Below, in pieces: positions 21,220 to 36,200 of a stretch of DNA of 64,000 nt. The stretch spans positions 149,736,699 through 149,800,698 of the forward strand of contig NC_092050.1 in assembly GCF_003086295.3 (NCBI RefSeq), given 5' to 3'. Each line of letters opens with the position of its first letter. Position 1 is the stretch's first letter. The notes beneath the pieces are model-generated. The model searched no databases, was not told the origin of the DNA, and saw only the letters and a program-made list of their open reading frames with translations. Position numbers and translations under genes: made by a program. The DNA comes from Arachis hypogaea (taxonomy: Eukaryota > Streptophyta > Magnoliopsida > Fabales > Fabaceae).

Positions 21220-24200
21220 ATAATCATGTTCTATCCAAGAAAAACACAACTACTAGTGCTTGTGACTTTTATTCTTTAATCGAGAAAACAAATTTTGCAA
21301 CTATAAGCAAAACAAGAGTAGCGAGAATCAAAAACCAAATTGCATGTCAGCATTAGCTCTTAAAAGATTCAGCCACTGGCTTATTCAGAACGGACATCAT
21401 CATTGGCGCTAGTAGTTTGAAGACAGTTTACAAAAGCCAATTTGAACCACTTCCAACTTTGTTGGAAGATCCATCTACGTCTAGCTCCCATGTAGTGGAA
21501 GCTTCCTCTTGATCTCCTGCATATTCTGCCACGAAGTCGGTGAGGCATTGGTCTTTGATTGCCGTCCAAGTTTTGTACTTAAGGTCGAACTTGGATAGCT
21601 CTATGGCTCATTGAACCATTCTACCCGCAATATCCGCCTTTTGAAGGATTTGCTTCATGGGTTGGTTCGTTCGAACTCTTATTGTGTGAGCTTGAAAATA
21701 AGGTCGTAGCCTTCGAGAGGCTACTATTAAGGCATACGCAAACTTCTCCAATTTTTGATACCTTAATTCAGGGCCTTCTAGAACTTTGCTAGTGAAGTAT
21801 ACAGGATGCTGCTCGACCTCGTCTTCCCGTATTAGAGCTGATGCTACAGCTTTGTCAGCCACGGACAAATACAGGATGAGTTCTTTCCCAACTTTAAGTC
21901 GGGTCAGAATAGGAGGCTGGTTTAAAAACCATTTGAACTCCTGGAATGCTTCTTCGCACTCAGGAGTCCATTCAAACTGGCATCCTTTTCTTAGTAAAGA
22001 AAAGAGTGGTAGGGACCTTAACGCCAATCCTGCCAAGAACCTGGAGAGGGCTGCAAGTCGGCCATAATCATGTTCTATCCAAGAAAAGCACAACTACTAA
22101 TGCTTGTGACTTTGATTCTTTAATCGAGACAACAAATTTTGCAACTATATGCAAAACAAGAGTAGCGAGAATCAAGAACCAAATTGCATGTCAGCATTAG
22201 CTCTTAAAAGATTCAGCCACTGGCTTATTCAGATCGGACATCATCATTGGCGCTAGTAGTTTGAAGACAGTTTACAAGAGCCAATTTGAACCACTTCCAA
22301 CTTTGTTGGAGGATCCATCAATATATAGCTCCCATGTAGTGGAAGCTTCTTCTTGATCTCCTGCATATTCTGCCACGAAGTTGGTGAGGCATTGGTCTTT
22401 GATTGCCGTCCAAGTTTTGTACTTAAGGTCGAACTTGGATAGCTCTATTGCCCATTGAACCATTCTACCCGCAATATCCATCTTTTGGAGGATTTGCTTC
22501 ATGGGTTGGTTCGTTCGAACTCTTATTGTGTGAGCTTGAAAATAAGGTCGTAGCCTTCAAGAGGCTACTATTAAGGCATACGCAAACTTCTCCAATTTTT
22601 GATACCTTAATTCAGGGCCTTGTAGAACTTTGCTGGTGAAGTATACAGGATACTGCTCGACCTCGTCTTCCCGTATTAGAGCTGATGCTACAGCTTTGTC
22701 AGCTACGGACAAATACAGGACGAGTTCTTTTCCAACTTTAAGTCGGGTCAGAATAGGAGGCTGGCTTAAAAACTTTTTGAACTCCTGGAATGCTTATTCG
22801 CACTCAGGAGTCCATTCGAACTGGCATCCTTTTCTTAGTAAAGAGAAAAGTGGTAGAGATCTTAACGCCAATCCTGCCAAGAACCTGGAGAGGGCTGCAA
22901 GTCGGCCATAATCATGTTCTATCCAAGAAGAGCACAACTACTTGTGCTTTGACTTTGATTCTTTAATCCAGACAACAAATTTTGCAACTATAATCAAAAC
23001 AAGAGTAGCGAAAATCAAGAACCAAATTGCATGTCAGCATTAGCTCTTAAAAGATTCAGCCACTGGCTTATTCAGAACGGACATCATCATTGGCGCTAGT
23101 AGTTTGAAGACAGTTTACAAGAGCCAATTTGAACCACTTCCAACTTTGTTGGAGGATCTATCTACGTATAGCTCCCATGTAGTGGAAGCTTCCTCTTGAT
23201 CTCCTGCATATTCTGCCACAAAGTCGGTGAGGCATTGGTCTTTGATTGCCATCCAAGTTTTGTACTTAAGGTCGAACTTGGATAGCTCTATGGCCCATTG
23301 AACCATTCTACCCGCAATATCCATCTTTTGAAGGATTTGCTTCATGGGTTGGTTCGTTCGAACTCTTATTGTGTGAGCTTGAAAATAAGGCCGTAGCCTT
23401 CGAGAGGCTACTATTAAGGCATACGCAAACTTCTCCAATTTTTGATACCTTAATTCAGGGCCTTGTAGACCTTTGCTGGTGAAGTATACAGGATACTGCT
23501 CGACCTCGTCTTCTCGTATTAGAGCTGATGCTACAGCTTTGTCAGCTACGGACAAATACAGGACGAGTTCTTTCCCAACTTTAAGTCGGGTCAGAATAGG
23601 AGGCTGGCTTAAAAACCTTTTGAACTCCTGGAATGCTTATTCGCACTCAGGAGTCCATTCGAACTGGCATCCTTTTCTTAGTAAAGAGAAAAGTGGTAGG
23701 GATCTTAACGCCAATCCTGCCAAGAACCTGGAGAGGGCTGCAAGTCGGCCATAATCATGTTCTATCCAAGAAGAGCACAACTACTAGTGCTTTGACTTTG
23801 ATTCTTTAATCGAGACAACAAATTTTGCAACTATAATCAAAACAAGAGTAGCGAAAATCAAGAACCAAATTGCATGTCAGCATTAGCTTTTAAAAGATTC
23901 AGCCACTGGCTTATTCAGAACGGACATCATCATTGGCGCTACTAGTTTGAAGACAGTTTACAAGAGCCAATTTGAACCACTTCCAACTATGTTGGAGGAT
24001 CCATCTACGTATAGCTCCCATGTATTGGAAGCTTCCTCTTGATTTCCTGCATATTCTGCCACGAAGTCGGTGAGGCATTGGTCTTTGATTGCCGTCCAAG
24101 TTTTGTACTTAAGGTCGAACTTGGATAGCTCTATGGCCCATTGAACCATTCTACCCGCAATATCCATTTTTTGGAGGATTTGCTTCATTGGTTGGTTCGT

Positions 24201-27200
24201 TCGAACTCTTATTGTGTGAGCTTGAAAATAAGGCCGTAGCCTTCAAGAGGCTACTATTAAGGTATACGCAAACTTCTCCAATTTTTGATACCTTAATTCA
24301 GGGCATTGTAAAACTTTGCTGGTGAAGTATACAGGATACTGCTCGACCTCGTCTTTCCGTATTAGAGCTAATGCTACAGCTTTGTCAGCTACGGACAAAT
24401 ACAGGACGAGTTCTTTCCCAAATTTAAGTCGGGTCAGAATAGGAGGCTGGCTTAAAAACATTTTGAACCCCTAGAATGCTTATTCGCACTCAGGAGTCCA
24501 TTCTAACTGGCATCCTTTTCTTAGTAAAGAAAAAAGTGGTAGGGATCTTAACGCCAATCCTGCCAAGAACCTGGAGAGGACTGCAAGTCGGCCATAATTA
24601 TATTCTATCCGAGAAGAGCACAACTACTAGTGCTTGTGACTTTGATTCTTTAATCGAGACAACAAATTTTGCAACTATAATCAAAACAAGAGTAGCGAGA
24701 ATCAAGAACCAAATTGCATGTCAGCATTAGCTCTTAAAAGATTCAACCACTGGTTTATTCAGAACGGACATCATCATTCGCGCTAGTAGTTTGAAGACAG
24801 TTTACAAGAGCCAATTTGAACCACTTCCAACTTTGTTGGAGGATCCATTTACGTATAGCTCCCATGTAGTGGAAGCTTCCTCTTGATCTCCTGCATATTC
24901 TGCCACGAAGTCGGTGAGGCATTGGTCTTTGATTGGCGTCCAAGTTTTGTACTTAAGGCCGAACTTGGATAGCTCTATGGCCCATTGAACCATTCTACCC
25001 GCAATATCCGTCTTTTGGAGGATTTGCTTCATGGGTTGGTTCGTTCGAACTCTTATTGTGTGAGCTTGAAAATAAGGCCGTAGCCTTCGAGAGGCTACTA
25101 TTAAGGCATACGCAAACTTCTCCAATTTTTGATACCTTAATTAAGGCCTTGTAGAACTTTGCTGGTGAAGTATACAGGATGCTGCTCGACCTCGTCTTCC
25201 CGTATTAGAGCTGATGCTACAGCTTTGTCAGCTACGGACAAATACAGGACGAGTTCTTTCTCAACTTTAAGTCGGGTCAGAATAGGAGGCTGGCTTAAAA
25301 ACCTTTTGAACTCCTAGAATGCTTATTCGCACTCAGGAGTCCATTTGAACTGGCATCCTTTTCTTAGTAAAGAGAAAAGTGGTAGGGATCTTAACGCCAA
25401 TCCTGCCAAGAACCTGGAGAGGGCTGCAAGTCGGCCATAATCATGTTCTATCCAAGAAGAGCACGACTACTAGTGCTTGTGACTTTGATTCTTTAATCGA
25501 GACAACAAATTTTGCAACTATAATCAAAACAAGAGTAGCGAGAATCAAGAACCAAATTGCATGTCAGCATTAGCTCTTAAAAGATTCAGCCACTGGCTTA
25601 TTCAGAACGGACATCATCATTGGCGCTAGTAGTTTGAAGACAGTTTACAAGAGCCAATTTGAGCCACTTCCAACTTTGTTGGAGGATCCATTTACGTATA
25701 GCTCCCATGTAGTGGAAGCTTCCTCTTGATCTCCTGCATATTCTGCCACGAAGTCGTTGAGGCATTGGTCTTTGATTACCGTCCAAGTTTTGTACTTAAG
25801 GTCGAACTTGGATAGCTCTATGGCCCATTGAACCATTCTACCCGCAATATCCGTCTTTTGGAGGATTTGCTTCATGGGTTGGTTCGTTCGAACTCTTATT
25901 GTGTGAGCTTGAAAATAAGGCCGTAGCCTTCGAGAGGCTACTATTAAGGTATACGCAAACTTCTCCAATTTTTGATACCTTAATTCAGGGCCTTGTAGAA
26001 CTTTGCTGGTGAAGTATACAGGATGCTGCTCGACCTCGTCTTCCCGTATTAGAGCTGATGCTACAGCTTTGTCAGCTACGGACAAATACAGGACGAGTTC
26101 TTTCCCAACTTTAAGTCGGGTCAGAATAGGAGGCTGGCTTAAAAACCTTTTGAACTCCTGGAATGCTTATTCGCACTCAGGAGTCCATTTGAACTGGCAT
26201 CCTTTTCTTAGTAAAGAGAAAAGTGGTAGGGATCTTAACGCCAATCCTGCCAAGAACCTGGAGAGGGCTGCAAGTCGGCCATAATCATGTTCTATCCAAG
26301 AAGAGCACAACTACTAGTGCTTGTGACTTTGATTCTTTAATCGAGACAACAAATTTTGCAACCATAATCAAAACAAGAGTAGCGAGAATCAAGAACCAAA
26401 TTGCATGTCAGCATTAGCTCTTAAAAGATTCAGCCACTGGCTTATTCAGAACGGACATCATCATTGGTGCTAGTAGTTTGAAGACAGTTTACAAGAGCCA
26501 ATTTGAACCACTTCCAACTTTGTTGGAGGATCCATTTACGTATAGCTCCCATGTAGTGGAAGCTTCCTCTTGATCTCCTGCATATTCTGCCACGAAGTCG
26601 GTGAGGCATTGGTCTTTGATTGCCGTCCAAGTTTTGTACTTAAGGTCGAACTTGGATAGCTCTATGGCCCATTGAACCATTCTACCCGCAATATCCGTCT
26701 TTTGGAGGATTTGCTTATGGGTTGGTTCGTTCGAACTCTTATTGTGTGAGCTTGGAAATAAGGCCGTAGCCTTCGAGAGGCTACTATTAAGGCATACGCA
26801 AACTTCTCCAATTTTTGATACCTTAATTCAGGGCCTTGAAGAACTTTGTTGGTGAAGTATACAGGATGCTGCTCGACCTCGTCTTTCCGTATTAGAGCTG
26901 ATGCTACAGCTTTGTCAGCAACGGACAAATACAGGACGAGTTCTTTCCCAACTTTAAGTCGGGTCAGAATAGGAGGCTGGCTTAAAAACCTTTTGAACTC
27001 CTAGAATGCTTATTCGCACTCAGGAGTCCATTCTAACTGGCATCCTTTTCTTAGTAAAGAAAAAGTGGTAGGGATCTTAACGCCAATCCTGCCAAGAACC
27101 TGGAGAGGACTGCAAGTCGGCCATAATTATGTTCTATCCAAGAAGAGCACAACTACTAGTGCTTGTGACTTTGATTCTTTAATCGAGACAACAAATTTTG

Positions 27201-30200
27201 CAACTATAATCAAAATAAGAGTAGCGAGAATCAAGAACCAAATTGCATGTCAGCATTAGCTCTTAAAAGATTCAACCACTGGCTTATTCAGAACGGACAT
27301 CATCATTCGCGCTAGTAGTTTGAAGACAGTTTACAAGAGCCAATTTGAACCACTTCCAACTTTGTTGGAGGATCCATCTACGTATAGCTCCCATGTAGTG
27401 GAAGCTTCCTCTTGATCTCCTGCATATTCTGCCACAAAGTCGGTGAGGCATTGGTCTTTGATTGCCGTCCAAGTTTTGTACTTAAGGTCAAACTTGGATA
27501 GCTCTATGGCCCATTGAACCATTCTACCCGCAATATCCGTCTTTTGGAGGATTTGCTTCATGGGTTGGTTCGTTCGAACTCTTATTGTGTGAGCTTGAAA
27601 ATAAGGCCGTAGCCTTCGAGAGGCTACTATTAAGGCATACGCAAAATTCTCCAATTTTTGATACCTTAATTCAGGGCCTTGTAGAACTTTGCTGGTGAAG
27701 TATACAGGATGCTGCTCGACCTCGTCTTCCCGTATTAGAGCTGATGCTACAGCTTTGTCAGCTACGGACAAATACAGGACGATTTCTTTCCCAACTTTAA
27801 GTCGGGTCAGAATAGGAGGCTGGTTTAAAAACCTTTTGAACTCCTGGAATGTTTTTGCACTCAGAGTCATTCAACTGGCATCCTTTTCTTAGTAAAGAAA
27901 AAGTGGTAGGGATCTTAACGCCAATCCTGCCAAGAACCTAGAGAGGCTGCAAGTCGGCCATAATCATGTTCTATCCAAGAAAGCACAACTACTAGTGCTT
28001 GTGACTTTGATTCTTTAATCGAGACAACAAATTTTGCAACTATAATCAAAACAAGAGTAGCGAAATCAAGAAAAATTGCATGTCAGCATTAGCTCTTAAA
28101 AGATTCAGCCACTGGCTTATTAAGAACGGACATCATCATTGGCGCTAGTAGTTTGAAGACAGTTTACAAGAGCCAATTTGAACCACTTCCAACTTTGTTG
28201 GAGGATCCATTTACGTATAGCTCCCATGTAGTGGAAGCTTCCTCTTGATCTCCTGCATATTCTGCCACGAAGTCGGTGAGGCATTGGTCTTTGATTGCCG
28301 TCCAAGTTTTGTACTTAAGGTCGAACTTGGATAGCTCTATGGCCCATTGAACCATTCTACCCGCAATATCCGTCTTTTGGAGGATTTGCTTCATGGGTTG
28401 GTTCGTTCGAACTCTTATTGTGTGAGTTTGAAAATAAGGCCGTAGCCTTCGAGAGGCTACTATTAAGGCATACGCAAACTTCTCTAATTTTTGATACCTT
28501 AATTCAGGGCCTTGTAGAACTTTGTTGGTGAAGTATACAGGATGCTGCTCGACCTCGTCTTCCCGTATTAGAGCTGATGCTACAGCTTTGTCAGCAACGG
28601 ACAAATACAGGACAAGTTCTTTCCCAACTTTAAGTCGGGTCAGAATAGGAGGCTGGCTTAAAAACCTTTTGAACTCCTGGAATGCTTATTTGCACTCAGG
28701 AGTCAATTCGAACTGGCATCCTTTTCTTAGTAAAGAGAAAAGTGGTAGGATCTTAACGCCAATCCTGCCAAGAACCTGGAGAGGGCTGCAAGTCGCCATA
28801 ATCATGTTCTATCCAAGAAGAGCACAACTACTAGTGCTTGTACTTTGATTCTTTAATCGAGACAACAAATTTTGCAACTATATCAAACAAGAGTAGCGAG
28901 AATCAGAACAATTGCATGTCAGCATTAGCTCTTAAAAGATTCAGCCACTGGCTTATTCAGAACGACATCATCATTGGCGCTAGTAGTTTGAAGACAGTTT
29001 ACAAGAGCCAATTTGAACCACTTCCAACTTTGTTGGAGGATCCATCTACGTATAGCTCCCATGTAGTGGAAGCTTCCTCTTGATCTCCTGCATATTCTGC
29101 CACGAAGTCGGTGAGGCATTGGTCTTTGATTGCCGTCCAAGTTTTGTGCTTAAGGTCGAACTTGGATAGCTCTATGGCCCATTGAACCATTCTACCCGCA
29201 ATATCCGTCTTTTGGAGGATTTGCTTCATGGGTTGGTTCGTTCGAACTCTTATTGTGTGAGCTTGAAAATAAGGCCGTAGCCTTCGAGAGGCTACTATTA
29301 AGGCATACGCAAACTTCTCCAATTTTTGATACCTTAATTCAGGGCCTTGTAGAACTTTGCTAGTGAAGTATACAGGATGCTGCTCGACCTCGTCTTCCCG
29401 TATTAGAGCTGATGCTACAGCTTTGTCAGCTACGGACAAATACAGGACGAGTTCTTTCCCAACTTTAAGTCGGGTCAGAATAGGAGGCTGGCTTAAAAAC
29501 CTTTTGAACTCCTGGAATGCTTATTCGCACTCAGGAGTCCATTCGAACTGGCATCCTTTTCTTAGTAAAGAGAAAAGTGGTAGGGATCTTAACGCCAATC
29601 CTGCCAAGAACCTGGGAGGGCTGCAAGTCGGCCATAATCATGTTCTATCCAAGAAGAGCACAACTACTAGTGCTTGTGACTTTGATTCTTTAATCGAGAC
29701 AACAAATTTTGCAACCATAATCAAAACAAGAGTAGCGAGAATCAAGAACCAAATTGCATGTCAGCATTAGCTCTTAAAAGATTCAGCCACTGGCTTATTC
29801 AGAACGGACATCATCATTGGCGCTAGTAGTTTGAAGACAGTTTACAAGAGCCAATTTGAACCACTTCCAACTTTGTTGGAGGATCCATTTACGTATAGCT
29901 CCCATGTAGTGGAAGCTTCCTCTTGATCTCCTGCATATTCTGCCACGAAGTCGGTGAGGCATTGGTCTTTGATTGCCGTCCAAGTTTTGTACTTAAGGTC
30001 GAACTTGGATAGCTCTATGGCCCATTGAACCATTCTACCCGCAATATCCGTCTTTTGGAGGATTTGCTTCATGGGTTGGTTCGTTCGAACTCTTATTGTG
30101 TGAGCTTGAAAATAAGGCCGTAGCCTTCGAGAGGCTACTATTAAGGCATACGCAAACTTCTCCAATTTTTGATACCTTAATTCAGGGCCTTGTAGAACTT

Positions 30201-33200
30201 TGTTGGTGAAGTATACAGGATGCTGCTCGACCTCGTCTTCCCGTATTAGAGCTGATGCTACAGCTTTGTCAGCAACGGACAAATACAGGACAAGTTCTTT
30301 CCCAACTTTAAGTCGGGTCAGAATAGGAGGCTGGCTTAAAAACCTTTTGAACTCCTAGAATGCTTATTCGCACTCAGGAGTCCATTCTAACTGGCATCCT
30401 TTTCTTAGTAAAGAAAAAGTGGTAGGGATCTTAACGCCAATCCTGCTAAGAACCTGGAGAGGACTGCAAGTCGGCCATAATTATGTTCTATCCAAGAAGA
30501 GCACAACTACTAGTGCTTGTGACTTTGATTCTTTAATCGAGACAACAAATTTTGCAACTATATCAAAACAAGAGTAGCGAGAATCATGAACCACATTGCA
30601 TGTCAGCATTAGCTTTTAAAAGATTCAGCCACTGGCTTATTCAGAACGGACATCATCATTCGCGCTAGTAGTTTGAAGACAGTTTACAAGAGCCAATTTG
30701 AACCACTTCCAACTTTGTTGGAGGATCCATCTACGTATAGCTCCCATGTAGTGGAAGCTTTCTCTTGATCTCCTGCATATTCTGCCACAAAGTCGGTGAG
30801 GCATTGGTCTTTGATTGCCGTCCAAGTTTTGTACTTAAGGTCAAACTTGGATAGCTCTATGGCCCATTGAACCATTCTACCCGCAATATCCGTCTTTTGG
30901 AGGATTTGCTTCATGGGTTGGTTCGTTCGAACTCTTATTGTGTGAGCTTGAAAATAAGGCCGTAGCCTTCGAGAGGCTACTATTAAGGCATACGCAAAAT
31001 TCTCCAATTTTTGATACCTTAATTCAGGGCCTTGTAGAACTTTGCTGGTGAAGTATACAGGATGCTGCTCGACCTCGTCTTCCCGTATTAGAGCTGATGC
31101 TACAGCTTTGTCAGCTACGGACAAATACAGGACGATTTCTTTCCCAACTTTAAGTCGGGTCAGAATAGGAGGCTGGTTTAAAAACCTTTTGAACTCCTGG
31201 AATGTTTCTTCGCACTCAGGAGTCCATTCAAACTGGCATCCTTTTCTTAGTAAAGAAAAGAGTGGTAGGGATCTTAACGCCAATCCTGCCAAGAACCTAG
31301 AGAGGACTGCAAGTCGGCCATAATCATGTTCTATCCAAGAAAAGCACAACTACTAGTGCTTGTGACTTTGATTCTTTAATCGAGACAACAAATTTTGCAA
31401 CTATAATCAAAACAAGAGTAGCGAAAATCAAGAACAAAATTGCATGTCAGCATTAGCTCTTAAAAGATTCAGCCACTGACTTATTCAGAACGGACATCAT
31501 CATTGGCGCTAGTAGTTTGAAGACAGTTTACAAGAGCCAATTTGAACCACTTCCAACTTTGTTGGAGGATCCATTTACGTATAGCTCCCATGTAGTGGAA
31601 GCTTCCTCTTGATCTCCTGCATATTCTGCCACGAAGTCGGTGAGGCATTGGTCTTTGATTGCCGTCCAAGTTTTGTACTTAAGGTCGAACTTGGATAGCT
31701 CTATGGCCCATTGAACCATTCTACCCGCAATATCCGTCTTTTGGAGGATTTGCTTCATGGGTTGGTTCGTTCGAACTCTTATTGTGTGAATTTGAAAATA
31801 AGGTCGTAGCCTTCGAGAAGCTACTATTAAGGCATACGCAAACTTCTCTAATTTTTGATACCTTAATTCAGGGCCTTGTAGAACTTTGTTGGTGAAGTAT
31901 ACAGGATGCTGCTCGACCTCGTCTTCCCGTATTAGAGCTGATGCTACAGCTTTGTCAGCAACGGACAAATACAGGACAAGATCTTTCCCAACTTTAAGTC
32001 GGGTCAGAATAGGAGGCTGGCTTAAAAACCTTTTGAACTCCTGGAATGCTTATTTGCACTCAGGAGTCAATTCGAATTGGCATCCTTTTCTTAGTAAAGA
32101 GAAAAGTGGTAAGGATCTTAACGCCAATCATGCCAAGAACCTGGAGAGGGCTGCAAGTCGGCCATAATCATGTTCTATCCAAGAAGAGCACAACTACTAA
32201 TGCTTGTGACTTTGATTCTTTAATCGAGACAACAAATTTTGCAACTATAATCAAAACAAGAGTAGCGAGAATTAAGAATTAAATTCCATGTCAGCATTAG
32301 CTCTTAAAAGATTCAGCCACTGGCTTATTAAGAACAGACATCATCATTGGCGCTAGTAGTTTGAAGACAGTTTACAAGAGCCAATTTGAACCACTTCCAA
32401 CTTTGTTGGAGGATCCATCTACGTATAGCTCCCATGTAGTGGAAGCTTCCTCTTGATCTCCTGCATATTCTGCCACGAAGTCGGTGAGGCATTGGTCTTT
32501 GATTGCCGTCCAAGTTTTGTACTTAAGGTCGAACTTGGATAGCTCTATGGCCCATTGAACCATTCTATCCGCAATATCCGCCTTTTGGAGGATTTGCTTC
32601 ATGGGTTGGTTCGTTCGAACTCTTATTGTGTGAGTTTGAAAATAAGGCCGTAGCCTTCGAGAGGCTACTATTAAGGCATACGCAAACTTCTCCAATTTTT
32701 GATACCTTAATTCAGGGCCTTGTAGAACTTTGTTGGTGAAGTATACAGGATGCTGCTCGACCTCGTCTTCCCGTATTAGAGCTGATGCTACAGCTTTGTC
32801 AGCAACGGACAAATACAGGACAAGTTCTTTCCCAACTTTAAGTCGGGTCAGAATAGGAGGCTGGCTTAAAAACCTTTTGAACTCCTGGAATGCTTATTTG
32901 CACTCAGGAGTCAATTCGAACTGGCATCCTTTTCTTAGTACAGAGAAAAGTGGTAGGGATCGTAACGCCAATCCTGCCAAGAACCTGGAGAGGGCTGCAA
33001 GTCAGCCATAATCATGTTCTATCCAAGAAGAGCACAACTACTAGTGCTTGTGACTTTGATTCTTTAATCGAGACAACAAATTTTGCAACTATATTCAAAA
33101 CAAGAGTAGCGAGAATCATGAACCACATTGCATGTCAGCATTAGCTCTTAAAAGATTCAGCCACTGGCTTATTCAGAACGGACATCATCATTGGCGCTAG

Positions 33201-36200
33201 TAGTTTGAAGACAGTTTACAAGAGCCAATTTGAACCACTTCGAACTTTGTTGGAGGTTCCATTTACGTATAGCTCCCATGTAGTGGAAGCTTCCTCTTGA
33301 TCTGCTGCATATTCTGCCACGAAGTCGGTGAGGCATTGGTCTTTGATTGCCGTCCAAGTTTTGTACTTAAGGTCGAACTTGGATAGCTCTATGGCCCATT
33401 GAACCATTCTACCCGCAATATCCGTCTTTTGGAGGATTTGCTTCATGGGTTGGTTCGTTCAAACTCTTATTGTGTGAGCTTGAAAATAAGGCCGTAGCCT
33501 TCGAGAGGCTACTATTAAGGCATACGCAAACTTCTCCAATTTTTGATACCTTAATTCAGGGCCTTGTAAAACTTTGCTGATGAAGTATACAGGATGCTGC
33601 TCGACCTCGTCTTCCCGTATTAGAGCTGATGCTACAGCTTTGTCAGCTACGGACAAATACAGGACGATTTCTTTCCCAACTTTAAGTCGGGTCAGAATAG
33701 GAGGCTGGTTTAAAAACCTTTTGAACTCCTGGAATGCTTCTTCGCACTCAGGAGTCCATTCAAACTGGCATCCTTTTCTTAGTAAAGAAAAGAGTGGTAG
33801 GGATCTTAACGCCAATCCTGCCAAGAACCTAGAGAGGGCTGCAAGTCGGCCATAATCATGTTCTATCCAAGAAAAGCACAACTACTAGTGCTTGTGACTT
33901 TGATTCTTTAATCGAGACAACAAATTTTGCAACTATAATCAAAACAAGAGTAGCAAAAATCAAGAACCAAATTGCATGTCAGCATTAGCTCTTAAAAGAT
34001 TCAGCCACTGGCTTATTCAGAACGGACATCATCATTGGCGCTAGTAGTTTGAAGACAGTTTACAAGAGCCAATTTGAACCACTTCCAACTTTGTTGGAGG
34101 ATCCATTTACGTATAGCTCCCATGTAGTGGAAGCTTCCTCTTGATCTCCTGCATATTCTGCCACGAAGTCGGTGAGGCATTGGTCTTTGATTGCCGTCCA
34201 AGTTTTGTACTTAAGGTCGAACTTGGATAGCTCTATGGCCCATTGAACCATTCTACCCGCAATATCCGTCTTTTGGAGGATTTGCTTCATGGGTTGGTTC
34301 GTTCGAACTCTTATTGTGTGAGCTTGAAAATAAGGCCGTAGCCTTCGAGAGGCTACTATTAAGGCATACGCAAACTTCTCCAATTTTTGATACCTTAATT
34401 CAGGGCCTTGTAGAACTTTGCTGGTGAAGTATACAGGATGCTGCTCGACCTCGTCTTCCCGTATTAGAGCTGATGCTACAGCTTTGTCAGCTACGGACAA
34501 ATACAGGACAAGTTCTTTCCCAACTTTAAGTCGGGTCAGAATAGGAGGCTGGCTTAAAAACCTTTTGAACTCCTGGAATTCTTATTTGCACTCAGGAGTC
34601 AATTCGAACTGGCATCCTTTTCTTAGTAAAGAGAAAAGTGGTAGGGATCGTAACGCCAATCCTGCCAAGAACCTGGAGAAGGCTGCAAGTCAGCCATAAT
34701 CATGTTCTATCCAAGAAGAGCACAACTACTAGTGCTTGTGACTTTGATTCTTTAATCGAGACAACAAATTTTGCAACTATATTCAAAACAAGAGTAGCGA
34801 GAATCATGAACCACATTGCATGTCAGCATTAGCTCTTAAAAGATTCAGCCACTGGCTTATTCAGAACGGACATCATCATTGGCGCTAGTAGTTTGAAGAC
34901 AGTTTACAAGAGCCAATTTGAACCACTTCCAACTTTGTTGGAGGATCCATCTACGTATAGCTCCCATGTAGTGGAAGCTTCCTCTTGATCTCCTGCATAT
35001 TCTGCCACGAAGTCGGTGAGGCATTGGTCTTTGATTGCCGTCCAAGTTTTGTGCTTAAGGTCGAACTTGGATAGCTCTATGGCCCATTGAACCATTCTAC
35101 CCGCAATATCCGTCTTTTGGAGGATTTGCTTCATGGGTTGGTTCGTTCGAACTCTTATTGTGTGAGCTTGAAAATAAGGCCGTAGCCTTCGAGAGGCTAC
35201 TATTAAGGCATACGCAAAATTCTCCAATTTTTTATACCTTAATTCAGGGCCTTGTAGAACTTTGCTGGTGAAGTATACAGGATGCTGCTCGACCTCGTCT
35301 TCCCATATTAGAGCTGATGCTACAGCTTTGTCAGCTACGGACAAATACAGGACGATTTCTTTCCCAACTTTAAGTCGGGTCAGAATAGGAGGCTGGTTTA
35401 AAAATCTTTTGAACTCCTGGAATGCTTCTTCGCACTCAGGAGTCCATTCAAACTGGCATCCTTTTCTTAGTAAAGAAAAGAGTGGTAGGGATCTTAACGC
35501 CAATCCTGCCAAGAACCTAGAGAGGGCTGCAAGTCGGCCATAATCATGTTCTATCCAAGAAAAGCACAACTACTAGTGCTTGTGACTTTGATTCTTTAAT
35601 CGAGACAACAAATTTTGCAACTATAATCAAAACAAGAGTAGCAAAAATCAAGAACCAAATTGCATGTCAGCATTAGCTCTTAAAAGATTCAGCCACTGGC
35701 TTATTCAGAACGGACATCATCATTGGCGCTAGTAGTTTGAAGACAATTTACAAGAGCCAATTTGAACCACTTCGAACTTTGTTGGAGGTTCCATTTACGT
35801 ATAGCTCCCATGTAGTGGAAGCTTCCTCTTGATCTCCTGCATATTCTGCCACGAAGTCGGTGAGGCATTGGTCTTTGATTGCCGTCCAAGTTTTGTACTT
35901 AAGGTCGAACTTGGATAGCTCTATGGCCCATTGAACCATTCTACCCGCAATATCCGTCTTTTGGAGGATTTGCTTCATGGGTTGGTTCGTTCAAACTCTT
36001 ATTGTGTGAGCTTGAAAATAAGGCCGTAGCCTTCGAGAGGCTACTATTAAGGCATACGCAAACTTCTCCAATTTTTGATACCTTAATTCAGGGCCTTGTA
36101 GAACTTTGCTGATGAAGTATACAGGATGCTGCTCGACCTCGTCTTCCCGTATTAGAGCTGATGCTACAGCTTTGTCAGCTACGGACAAATACAGGACGAT

